Below, in pieces: positions 33,857 to 44,968 of a stretch of DNA of 64,000 bases. The notes beneath the pieces are model-generated. The model ran no database searches. It was not told where the DNA came from and saw only the letters and a list, made by a program, of their open reading frames with translations. Within the stretch, counting starts at the first letter, position 1. Every line of letters begins with the position of its first letter. This stretch comes from Lactarius indigo. Lineage: Eukaryota; Basidiomycota; Agaricomycetes; Russulales; Russulaceae. Where the stretch lies: positions 248,001-312,000 of the forward strand of contig JAFKAC010000022.1 in NCBI GenBank assembly GCA_025766275.1. The letters run 5' to 3'. The translations under genes were made by a program, and so were the position numbers.

Positions 33857-34160
33857 TACAACACATGGCTCATTTTTTAAGTAATACAGTATACTTCCTT
33901 ACGTGCCGGATGTTCTCCGACATGTTTTTAGTCATAAATATACCCTCGGCTGAAATTACTTGACTCATAATATGGCACACGGTGAACAGCACGTAAATTA
34001 CTTGTACGGAATGAGACAAGCGTGGACACCATGCGACAAGACCTGCTCCCCATGAATGAACAATAGTACGCTAAGTCCCACGAGCCCACAAAGAAAAGAT
34101 GATAATGGAATAAACAATAGTACGCCAAGTCCTATGAACTCTCGAATAAAGTAAAGGAAT
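33857..34160. other. Intergenic, no gene seen
   Basis: AT-rich sequence with two copies of a short string (AACAATAGTACGCTAAGTCC and AACAATAGTACGCCAAGTCC) near 34060 and 34113. Nothing coding is apparent. Confidence 0.45.
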
Positions 34161-34860
34161 ATAATTAAAAAGTACGTGATTGCCAGACAGTGTCACATAC
34201 GCAAATTGACCGTGAGTGGTCTTTGGTTTGAAGGGGAGTTGAGCGAGCGCAAGCGACAAAAGTTACTGGAAAAAGGGGAAGAGATAATTAGTAAGTACGT
34301 GATTACCAGGCAGCGTGTCACGTACGCAAATTGACCATGAGTGGTCTTTGGTTTAAAGGGGAGTCCAGCGAACGACGAAAGAGACTAGAAAAGAAAAAGA
34401 AAGAGATAATTAAAGAGTACGTGATTACCAGGCAGCGTGTCACGTATGCAAATTGACCATGAGCGGTCTTTGGTTTGAAGGGGAGTCCAGCAAACGACGA
34501 AAGAGACTAGAAAAGAAAAAGAAAGAGATAATTAAAGAGTACGTGATTACCAGGCAGCGTGTCACATATGCAAATTGACCACGAGCGGACTTTGGTTTGA
34601 AGGGGAGTCCAGCGATCGATGAAAAAGACTAAAAAAGAAAAAGAAAGAGATAATTAAAGAGTACGTGATTACCAGGCAGCGTATCACATACGTAAAATGA
34701 CCATGAGCGGTCTCTGGTTCCAAGGGGAATCAAACGAGCGACGAAAGAGACTGGAAAGAAAAGAAAAGAGATGATTAAAAAGTACGTGATTGCTAGGCAG
34801 CGTGTCACGTATGCAAACTGACCATGAGTGGCCTTTGGACTGAGAAGGAGAACGGCCGAG
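34161..34860. repeat. Tandem repeat, about 122-bp unit, six copies
   Basis: Units starting ATAATTA..GTACGTGATT begin at 34161, 34284, 34406, 34528, 34650 and 34771, a constant spacing of 121-123 bases. Each carries GTGTCACRTAYGCAAATTGACC and a GGTCTTTGGTTTGAAGGGGA block. Middle copies are most alike, as in arrays evolving by unequal exchange. There is no spacer/repeat alternation, so it is not a CRISPR. Confidence 0.9.
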
Positions 34861-35037
34861 GAGGCGACAGCACCGGGAGGGGTTTGAGATAGACAATGCC
34901 GGCGAGGTATTGACTATCGAGGGGTGAGGAACAGCATATGATCGGCAGGCTGAGAACGACAGGAGCGTCACTCAGAAGAGGGACGCGAAGGGACTTACTA
35001 AGATCCGCACCGGGTGAGAATATTGCAGCGGTAGCCC

Positions 35038-35300
35038 GTGGGAGAACAACGGTGGGGTGTGGACCTGGGCCAGCGACAGTGCAGTGGCAGCGGTAAGTCG
35101 TGAGAGAACAATGGTGGGGTATGGACCTGGGCCAGCGAAGTCGTGGTGAACGCGACAGTGCAGCGGCAGCGATAAGTCGTGAGAGAACAACGGTGGGGTA
35201 TGGACCTGGGCCAGCGACAGTGCAGCGGCAGCGGTAAGTCGTGAGAGAACAACAGTGGGATATGGACCTGGGCCAGCGAAGTCATAGTGAACGTGGCTCG
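35038..35300. repeat. Alternating 62/79-bp tandem repeat, four copies
   Basis: Units starting GTGRGAGAACAAYRGTGGGR begin at 35038, 35100, 35179 and 35241. Copies 2 and 4 contain an extra 17-base insert (AAGTCGTGGTGAACGCG type) after GGGCCAGCG that copies 1 and 3 lack. This suggests a higher-order unit of 141 bases duplicated once. Confidence 0.85.
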
Positions 35301-36029
35301 TCGACGTGCATTGGAAGAATACAAGATGTAGTCAGAAACCGAAACCAGGGCAGTGATCTTACTCACCTGCTGCTTCTCTCTCTCCGCTTCTCGGCCTCGT
35401 CACTACTCTACTTTAATCACCACAGAAGTGTTGAGGGAGTAGAAGGGCGGTGGGGGTCGGTGAGAGGCAAGAAAGCGAGGCAGCAGCAAGGCGAGTGCGT
35501 GTGGCGAACATGAAGGGGCCAGGCTCCATAATTATCTATCGACTTAGCATTTTGCCACGCTGCGGCCCAGCCCGATACAAACTCACCCCACTGCCTTGCT
35601 TTCCAAAAAAAAAAGAAACTAAAAAATTCAATTCAAAAAGCGCACAAGGACACCTTAATCAATTAATCAGGCCAAGTGGCTGGCTCTCGGGCAGGGGGGC
35701 AAAGTCGTCATTTGAGGTGGGGGGCATTTGGGGAATCAGGGATCTAAATTGCATTGCGTACATTGTGGAACTTTTCGTGTACCTGGTCACGTGACTTAAT
35801 TACGTAATTAATTTCCCAAAATGTTATATGGTAAGTTAAGGTCCGAGTTTGTGCGCGCGATGAGTCACGTGATGTCATGTGACGTGTTAGGGGGGGTGAG
35901 CTAGGACTGCTCCTGCCAAACCCCGTGCCAAACTATTCGGGCGTTCCCACTCAGCCACTTCCCACCCTCAGCCCCAGACTCCTAGTACCATCGCAGTACC
36001 TTCAGACGCCCCTCCTCGTTACTGTTGCC
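35301..36029. promoter_or_regulatory. Upstream region of NLR C (right half)
   Basis: From about 35910 (CTCCTGCCAAACCCCGTGCC) the sequence matches the upstream regions of NLR B (from about 16485) and NLR D (from about 44850). Before that it is unrelated. The conserved E-box block of B and D is not adjacent here. Its counterpart lies at 25693, more than 10 kb away, so regulation of C may differ. Confidence 0.45.
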
Positions 36030-39000
36030 ATGTCCGTAGCCTCCTCTTCTTCCAGTTTACAGGCCATCTTCTGTACTTCTCTGGACACTTATAGAAAGAA
36101 GACGAAGAAAGATCTTCTCGCGCATCCGTTGATGGTCCAGTTGCAGACCTGCAACTCCCCCACCGACATCCTGGCCGTCCTTCGCACTCAAGTACAACAG
36201 TTCGAGCAATCTACATCCGGCGATGACAGGTTGACGAGCTGGTTGAATCCGACTGTCAATGTGCTTTATGCCTTTTCCGCGGCGCTTGGCGAGGGCGTCG
36301 GACTGGTGAGCGCCATTCCGACGATCCTTCTATGGTCTACCCTCTGATATCATATTTCTAGGTGTTCTCACCGGCGAAAGTCATCTTCGCCGGTGCCGGA
36401 GTCCTTCTCCAGGTAGCTATTATCTTGGATCTCGCTTACTCGAACTGCACTGATACCGAACCTACACAGGCGGCAAAAGATGTTGTTGCGAGCCAAGATG
36501 CGCTCATCGATATCTTCGAGCGGATCGAAAGTTTCTTCAGACGGCTAGAGGAATATAGTTCGGTGCCGATGACGGAGGCGATGAAGGATATCAACGTGAA
36601 GATAATGGTGGAGGTTCTTGGAATTTTTGGGATCGTGACGAAGGAGATAAAGCAGGGACGAGCGAGTAAGTCGATCCCTGCTGCCGCGTCACCCGTCGCT
36701 GATGGGTATTCAGAGAAATATCTAAAGAAATTGATCGGAAGGAGGGATGTCGAGGATGCGTTGGTAAGGCTGGATAGGTTGACGCAGCAGGAGGTTCAGA
36801 TGGCGATTGTGCAAGTCCTACAAGTCGCACACAATGTCAAGGATGGGGTACAAACCGTTGGCGAGCAAGTACAGGGCATCGATGACAAGGTCAACCTGGC
36901 TGTTGAGGGTGCGTTCATCACGTTAACTACCGACAAACGTAAGCCCATATACGGCTAGATGGCAAGGCAATCAAAGCGACGACATTGGAAACGAACGCTC
37001 TAGTACAACAGGCAGCAGATTATATGGACGAAGAAAAGCGTTCGTGACCCTTCAGCCCTACTGCTTTCTGTTGCTGAACTGAAATGGCGCTTTAGGGAGC
37101 CGGGTACGGAAGGACCACCGGGCGTGGTTGTCTCCGCCGGACCCGTCTACCAATCAAAACATCGCGTCCACCATTCAACACGAAGGCACCGCGACATGGT
37201 TCTTCCAGGGAAGCATATTCATGGAATGGAAATCCAAGTCGACCACAACCCTGTTGTGGATCCACGGAAAACGTGCGCCCTTCTGTTCCCTTGCCTCCTC
37301 CCAGATACTGATCGCGTCTAACGATTGTAGCGGGATCAGGGAAGAGTATCCTTTGGTTCGTTATCGTTTGTCGCATTCACCCCTCGGCAACTTACACCGC
37401 CAACTAGCTCCGCAATCATTCAAGATATAACGGCGTTGCGGGAGGCTGGACTGGCGTCGATGGCGTATTTCTATTTCGACTTCAAGGACACCGATAAACA
37501 AAACATCCGCAACTTGCTTCCCTCGCTTCTTACACAGCTGTCCGCTCGTTCTGACAGCTGTTCCGACATACTCTCCCATGTTTACAAGGCACACGATGAC
37601 GGCGCGCATAAGCCCAGCACCAGCACGTTGATTAGGTGTCTTAAAGAGATGCTCGCGCTACCTGGCCGAGGCCCAATCTACATCATCATGGACGCACTAG
37701 ACGAATGCCCCAACACCTCTGGAGTTCCACCCTCCCGCAAACAGGTGCTCGATCTCATAAAGGACCTTATCGGCCTCCGGCTGTCAGATTTTCATATATG
37801 TATTACCAGCCGTCCAGAGGCCGACATCCGGGCCGCGCTTGAGCCCCGAGCGTTTCACCCAGTGTCGATTCACGAGGAGAGTGGACAAAAGAAGGATATT
37901 GAAGATTATATCCGATCTGTGGTGTATGCGGACTCGGATACGGCGATGAGGAGATGGAGGGAGAAGGACAGAGAACTGGTTATTGAGACGCTCACGGATA
38001 GAGCCGATGGAATGTAAGTGTGTTCAAGGATGGTGACGACGGTTGTTGATTTTATGACAGGTTTCGATGGGTATTTTGTCAGCTGGAAGTGTTGCAACAT
38101 TGCCTTCCGCAAAGCATCCGGCGGACGCTGAACGAATTACCGAAATCATTGGACGAGACATATGAGCGGGTGCTGAAGGAGATCGGGATGGCCAACCGAG
38201 ACCACGCTCGTCGTCTCTTACAATGTCTCACCGCGGCCGTTCGGCCGCTGCGCGTCGATGAGCTGGCAGAAATACTTGCGCTTGACTTTGAAGATGCCGA
38301 AGGAGCGATGCCGAAGTTGAAGGAGGACTGGCGGTGGGAGGACCGACACCGAGCTGTGCTATCCACGTGCTCAAGTTTGATCACTGAAGTCGACGATGGG
38401 AATTCGCGGGTGATCCAGTTTACGCATTTTTCGGTGAAGGAATTCTTGACTTCCGACCGGCTTTCGACTTGTAAAGGAGACGCTTCGTACTTTCATATCA
38501 CTCCCGATTCCGCACACACGACTCTCGCACAGGCTTGCTTGGGAACACTACTCCAGTTGGACGGCAGCGCCAGCAATAGCCAGGTCAAAGATAGGTTTCC
38601 GTTAGCGAGATATGCCAGTCAGCATTGGGTGGAGCATGCGCAGTTCGGCAAGGTGTCGTCACGCATTGAAGATGGGATGCGACTTCTTTTTGACTCGACC
38701 AAACTATATTTTAACGCGTGGCTCCGGTTGTACAACATCGACGATCGCCGGCAAAACTTCGGAGATCGCCCCAAATATCGTGGATCTCCACTGTATTACG
38801 CATCGTTGTGCGGATTTCATGACCTGGCAGCGCACATCATCGTTGAGCATCCAGAGCAAGTCAATGCGAGGGGTGGTTATAATCACAGTCCACTGGCAGC
38901 GGCATTGCACGAGAGACACTTCGATGTGGCTGAGCTATTATACCGACACGGCGCAGCCGTGGATGTTATCTATGGTCGATCAAATCGGACTCTACTACAT

Positions 39001-39987
39001 GCTGCGTCGTATGGCCCAGGTATCTATGGCCTAAGTATCGATGTTGTGCGGTGGCTACTCGACCATGGCGCAGATGCGAATTCCCGGGACATTGGTCTTC
39101 TGACTCCAATTCAATTAGCCGCATCTTGTGGATGCCTAGAGGTTGTTCGGATGCTACTGGGGCACAACGTACCCGTCAACACTGCGGACAAAGAAGGCCG
39201 TACTCCATTGCACTGGGCATCAGATCGTGGTCACGTGGAGATCGCGCGGCTACTACTCGAACATGGCGCGGAAATCAACGCACAAGATAATGAACACCAG
39301 ATGCCATTACATCTAGCATCAATTAATGGGAGGCTCGAGACTGTACGTCTGCTGCTTGACCGTGGCGCGAACGTGGAGGCTAAGAAGAAGGACGGAACGA
39401 CACCATTGCACGACGCGTCGTGGCTCGGACGCGAAAGAGATATTGTACGCCTGCTGCTCGACCACGGTGCAAACCCAAATACCTCGAATAACGACGGATG
39501 GACCCCGTTGCACATAGCGTCACTTGAAGGCAGCGCAGAGATCGTGCCCTTGCTGCTCGACCGTGGTGCGAACGTAGACTCTAGGAAGAAGGATGGAATG
39601 ACCCCATTGCACGAGGCGTCGTCCCTTGGCGAAACAGAGATCGTGCGCTTGCTGCTCGACCGTGGCGCGAACGCAGACTCCAAGAATAAGGATGGGAGGA
39701 CCCCATTGCACGAGGCGTCGTACTATGGCACAATAGAAATGGTGCAATTGCTGCTCGACCACGACGCGAACGCAAATGCCGAAGACAAAAAAGGGTGGAC
39801 TCCATTGCACGTAGCGTCATGTGCAGACCAAACAAAGATCGTGCGCTTGCTGCTCGACCGTGGTGCGAGTGCAGATGCCAAAAACAACGAAGGGAAGACC
39901 CCATTCCAGATGGCATCAGGGTATAAAAAGGATGAGATCCGACAGGTGTTGACGGAACACAACGGACAAATAGAAAGAGTACTATAA
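36030..39987 (+). CDS. NLR copy C: Goodbye-NACHT-ankyrin STAND receptor, 1193 aa
   Basis: Eight exons: 36030-36305, 36362-36412, 36470-36908, 36959-37039, 37096-37272, 37331-37355, 37408-38013, 38061-39987. The intron positions are the same as in B and D. Goodbye domain at about 10-125; a longer linker (exon 4 is 81 nt, against 60 in B and D); Walker A GKPGSGKS at 340-347, split by an intron at the proline codon; Walker B IYIIMDALDE at 440-449; ankyrin array from about 792 to 1186 with about 12 units, three more than B and D. It ends NGQIERVL. No nonsense or frameshift remains after splicing. Ligand and partner are unknown. Its promoter has been replaced in part by a 9.4-kb block containing the copia element and tandem repeats, so expression may be altered or lost. 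Confidence 0.92.
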
Positions 39988-40614
39988 GTTGTTCTACATG
40001 TCAGCTTGATATCATGGGGGCTCCCTTATGCGGGTATTCATATAGTCACACTTGAAAAGTGGTACATATTACTGCACGACGAGTTGTAACGATGTACCTA
40101 TTACACTTGTACGAAGTTCTGTGTTTCGCAGGGGCGTGCGCGACAGATTGCGGCACTTCACGCGGATCGCGCCTCTCTCAACTCAAGACATGACCGGGTT
40201 ATTTGGGCAGTGTTGCGACCCCCAGGCCCGACAACATGACGAGAAGTATTGTAAGGGTGATGTATCCTAATCTCCCACAGCTGAGGTCTAAATGTGTGCG
40301 AGTCTCACGAGAAAACTGTACTATAGAACATGTATAGAACAAGGCTGCGGTATCTACAACTTCACAAAGGCACATACGCACATGCTTCCAACCGGTGTCA
40401 CCCCTCTTCCTGCGTCTCTGTGACTCAGAAAGAGAAAGAGGAGAGAAACAACTCTAGAGTCGTTTCTTTCCAAGTTGGCATGACGGACTGTAGTCCGGAA
40501 TCTGGAATGAAAAGCTTGCGCCTGACACCCCATTTCCGGGACCCGCACCAATGGGAATGAATTCTCCCTTTTGGCTGGCACCGCAAGCGACGATTTCGCC
40601 TCGGATAGGCTCAA

Positions 40615-42230
40615 ATGGGCACCAGTAGCACCACCCGTCTCCCTCTCGAAGTTCTAACCGCCATTTTCGAGCAGGTCGACAATGTCCACGACTTATGCCA
40701 TGTTCGGGCCGCCTGTTACACTTTCTGCGCTATTGCCACGCCTTTTGCGTTCCGCGTCCTTTCTGTGATTGCCACCGGAGATAGCTCCAAAAATCTAGGA
40801 CAACTCTTCGACGTCCCAGATATTGTGGCCCATGTCACGGAAGTTGCTTATCTCGACACAGGTTCTGATAGGAAGGGAAGGAGGCTAAAGCATAGTGCGT
40901 CTTTTCATCCCCTCAACGGAGTCGCGACTTATGTTTACATGCGGGCTAGTCAGAACTAATGCCATCCGTGAACTGGCCAATTCATTTTCTCGCGTTCACC
41001 AGCTGCCTCGGCTCGAGGCCATTAAATTGGTATTCTACCCACTTTATGATAACCGGCTTGGTTCCGACGGGCAAGGTCGCCTCGCTGCCCAAGCATCGAT
41101 CCTCAGCGCTCTCGTAGCCAGCTTCAGCGTCCGTGCACTGGCACCACCCAAGCTGACTTCACTCTCCCTGGAAAATCTGTCCATTTGGGACCTTTCCCCC
41201 CTCAAATCTCCCTCATTACAGACCGTCCTAACAACTCAGAAGTGCCTTCTGCTGTCAGTTCTCTCAGACTGCGCCCCTTACGCATGCGTGTTCAATGTTC
41301 GCTGGTGCCATTTCTGGGGTACCCTCTGCCCTCGTATGATCCCCGCCCCAACCCCACGGAGCTCACCCTGCACAGCGACGCGCCTGTTGGGGCCTCATCC
41401 AGGCTGTCCCTCACCTGGCTGCATTTTCCGCTCCTCTGCAGGCTCTCTCTTCGCGGGTTCATCTTCCAGTCCTCCATCGGAGACTAGCCTTTCGTCCTGC
41501 GACACGCGCTCACCTTCACGCAGCTCGAGGTCCTCGCGTGCAAGCTGCCCACCCAATCTCATGGTCAGCAACACAGAGAAAGTGCGTACGATTCCTCTGA
41601 ATCCTCTCCACCTTACTCAGCGACCTGGCCTGCTCCATTCCACCCATTCCCCGCCGCGTGACCCCCATTACGAAGATGTGACGATGGCGACTGGGCCCAG
41701 ACTCTCGTTGCCCGTGTAGCTGGCGAATTTCACCGTCCCATCCGCCAAATCAGAGCGGGCACCTGCCAGGAATGGCAAGACAAAGGAGCAGATGTCGCAG
41801 TTTTACGGACACTTTACTCATACTTGGTGCACACGACTCGGTTGGGTGTCGCAGCTGGCCGATTGAGGAGGACGGGCGCGAGCACAAAGTGGAGGACAAG
41901 CGGTCCTGGGGGTCCGTGTTGGGCTGTGCTCAAAAAGATCGGTACGTGCCTCCCGTACCTTCTCTCTTACATGCCTGGCTGAAGCGCCTCCGAGTCCTTG
42001 CTACAACACCAACGCTGCCGTCTCCATGGGTTGCTACCGACGCACGAATATCCTTTGGCACCAGTGTACCCCTCTGCCTTCTCATGGTGTAAAGCTGACC
42101 ACGGCCCAGGGACACAGGCGGTCGCATTGTATCAGTTGGAATGCACATTTTCGAACTGGTTCAGAAGGACAGCAGTCAACTCGATTAGGTTGGCTGAAAT
42201 CAACTTATGGTGCAGATGAGTAATGTCTCT
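40615..42230 (+). pseudogene. F-box/LRR gene, copy 3 (frameshifted)
   Basis: The best-preserved start of the family: MGTSSTTRLPLEVLTAIFEQ, then LCHVRAACYTFCAIATPFAFR and FDVPDIVAHVTEVAYLD. A frame change follows near 40890-40970 (an intron or indel). LRR-like strands come next (HQLPRLEAIKLVFYP, PPKLTSLSLENLSIWDLS, LLLSVLSDCAPYACVFNVRW). Near 41345 an indel relative to copy 2 shifts frame at the TELTLHSDAPVG segment, and TAG follows at GGAGAC-TAG where copy 2 has GGAGTC-TAC (41487). The 3' part with TCQEWQDKG and HTTRLGVAAG is still visible. If functional it would be an SCF substrate adaptor, but I judge it broken. Confidence 0.75.
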
Positions 42231-42659
42231 CGATCTGATCTATTTACGTTTGACGGGAAACACCAGTCGGTCTATGCTATTTTCTGATATCTACTCGCTG
42301 TAAGGTTTTGTCATAATCTGATTATATTGTACTTGGCCAATAGTACAGGTCTTCTCAGACAATAAAGGATCAAAACGCGTGATTTGGGAGAGTTTAAACA
42401 AGTTTATGAGTTGCTGAGTAGTTGTCGTATGTTATGTACACGGTGAGAGTAACACGATGTACGTATATGCGCTTTACAACGCAATTATAGACGACTACTG
42501 TACAATGGGAGGATATCGAGGAGCTATCACAGAAAAAGAGAGGCCACCTGGATGGAGACCCACACCCTTATCTCCAAAGAAAAAGATTATGTCGTAGAGA
42601 GTGTGGCGATCGGATAGGAAAGATATGCGCGCAAGGAAAATGTCCAAAAGAGTGAAGAA

Positions 42660-44260
42660 AAATGAGCACGCACGAGTTCAGTTCACGCGTAACCGTTCTC
42701 CCCCGCTCAGGCTCCCAATGCGCCTCTGAAGGAAAAACGACGCAGGGTGATGCCGATCTCAGCGGAGATCGGATCCATAGTACCAGCTGCAACGAACCTC
42801 TGTCCGCCTCTGCAGCCTTGGTGGCAGAGGAGCCCGCAGGTGGAGCGTTCGAAGCGCCTGCACGTTTAGCAATAGCGGGCTGACCTGCTCGTACAGCGCT
42901 CGAAGAGAGACCTAGTGCTGATTAGAACCAAAGCTGCTGAGCCGGCCAGCTGACGCGTACCTCATCTGAAGTGCCGTCGAGACTCAGTTCGAGTACCTCG
43001 AGCCCCGTGGTCATACTTCCCAGCGCGCCCAATAACCGCTCGTGTATACGCACGTCCACATAGAGTGCGAGAACCAGAACGAGCTCCCTCAGTGAGCCAC
43101 CGAGCGCGGAAAATAAAGCCGTGGGGCACAGGCCATCGTACAGCGTGCTCGAAATTTGTAGCGTCACGCGGCGAAGCAGGCGGACATATGTGAGTGCGGG
43201 CGCGAAGCCATGACTTCTATCGAAGACCGCAAAGGTGCGGAGCAGCGGCGGGTGGGACGTTGTGCGCTACCGGGGGAATGCCGCTGAAGTGAGGTAGCGC
43301 GAGGTGCGTGAGAGGTGCGCAGGCTGGCGTGGGAAGAAAGTCGTCGAGGAACACATAGGGGAGTATGTCAGCGAGCCGAGTCAGGTGTGTAAGCATGCCT
43401 GGCGCCGCAGCGAGCAGCTCCGCTTCGAAGGCCGGAAGCATCAGCACCGAGAGACAGCGCATTGAGCGGAGGACCAGGGCCAGCGCGAGCACGAAGGACG
43501 GGCCGTGGGTGGGCGGGTAGGGATGCAGCATAGGGGTCGTCACAAGCGCTGCGAGGTGAAGTACGCCAACTAGCCGTGCGACACACGCATCGGCATTGTC
43601 AGCAAAGAAATCGAGCGTGCGCGGGTGGGGAGCGTATGGTAGAGGGACCGGGTGCTGAGCGGGATGATGTTTGTCGGTATGCTCAGGAACATCTCGGACA
43701 CGCGTGGGAAGGAAGGAATGACGGGAAAGTCGGTGCATGCCATGTCCAGCTCGGATATAATGCTGCCACGTCGGCCGAGGCTGCTGGCACGGTGAATATC
43801 CGGAGATGGAAGCGATGGCGAGCGGCCATGAGAGCGGAGCAACGGGACAACGAAGATGTGGGAAATGGCCTTGGAGGCGCGTCCTTGTCCCCTGGGGAAA
43901 CGCAACATGGAAGTAGTGGTTGTCCGCCGACGTAGGGATATCGAGAGGGAGGACTGAGATGTCGAAGAAGTTGTAGATGATGGTGAGCGCATGAGACCGG
44001 GCGTGACTTGATGTCATAATTTTGAGACTGCTTGAACCTACGCGAAGGACCGTATAGTGCAAGGAGTCGTCGGGGGGGAGACTGGCTGGCTAGAAGTAAG
44101 GCCGCCAAAGTAGAATGTGAACGGGCATTTTGGAGCCGAAAATAGAAGATCTGCGGAGGTGGCATTCTCGTCGATCTTGGTTCTTCGATTCTAATTCCGT
44201 CCGCGTCTTGACGATCTTCGGGCCCCACCTTCGACCGGCAAACTAAAAATGTTGAGTTTG
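42660..44260 (-). pseudogene. LRR-type gene family, copy c
   Basis: Uninterrupted by LTRs. Leucine-rich segments: LDFFADNADACVARLVGV, LSVLMLPAFEAELLAAAP, GMLTHLTRLADILPYVFLDDFL, PLTHLALPHF; after a frame change PPLLRTFAVFDRSHGF, LCPTALFSALGGSLRELV and LEVLELSLDGTSDEV, then a GTACGC donor and a last exon with NVQALRTL and SEAHWEPERGR. It shares the internal frame change with copy b. Its 5' end faces NLR D across about 700 bases, so the two may use a common promoter region. It may be a gene with an intron I could not place rather than a pseudogene. Confidence 0.5.
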
Positions 44261-44584
44261 CGCTTGTCTCCTCTAGACTCGTCAGACTTGAACTTGACCG
44301 AAAATCGCAGCAACCCTTGGTTTGAAAGCATTCGATAGATGGTCTATGTAACACCGGTGTGGATCCTAACACTGTCATATGGAATAAATTAGCAGACGGC
44401 GAGAAAAAAATACGGCAAATGACACGAACGTGTTGAGCTTCAGACCTTCAGGTTCGGTGTGGTGCCGGACAAGTGTGTAGTAGAGGGAAACAATGGTTGG
44501 AGCGTACTAGGTCTTGGGCATAGTAATAGGTAGTGACATAGACTGGCAGATCGCACAGAAACTAGGCGGCAGTACGAAGTTTCC

Positions 44585-44968
44585 CAACCTTGACATATTC
44601 GAGCGCGACCACGTGACTCTCTACAGACATATGATCAGCGTAAGCGCAACCAGGCGTCCCGATATATGTCAACGTTGTCAACTCCCGAGAAATCTCGGAT
44701 ATTATCATGGTTATCTGCCCCGACATGGAAACACGGAACCCCTTATTTCACTAGTATCCCTCTGAGGTGGCCAGTGGCAAGGACAACCCCCGCACCACTG
44801 CTTTGAAAACATTGCCGGCCCGTTTACGAGCCGAGGCTGTGCGGGCGTTACCTGCCTAGCCTCGTGCCAAACCATTCGGACGCTCCCACTCAGCCGCTTC
44901 CCACCCTCGGCCCCAGACTCCCAGTATCGTCGCAGTACCTTCAGACGCCTCTCCTCGCTGCTATTTCC
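44585..44968 (+). promoter_or_regulatory. Conserved upstream region of NLR D with E-box
   Basis: CACGTG at 44610-44615 lies within the same conserved block as upstream of NLR B, followed by CATATGATCAGCG. Downstream, the CCAAACCATTCGGRCG block leads to the ATG. It lies between NLR D and the divergent LRR-type copy c. Confidence 0.4.

Noticed and set aside
34161..34860. CRISPR-like array
   Set aside because: Whole units repeat head to tail with no unique spacers, and the genome is eukaryotic.
39231..39683. Minus-strand open frames over the ankyrin arrays
   Set aside because: They are shadows of the 99-bp ankyrin repeat read in reverse. They recur over every ankyrin array and have no independent support.
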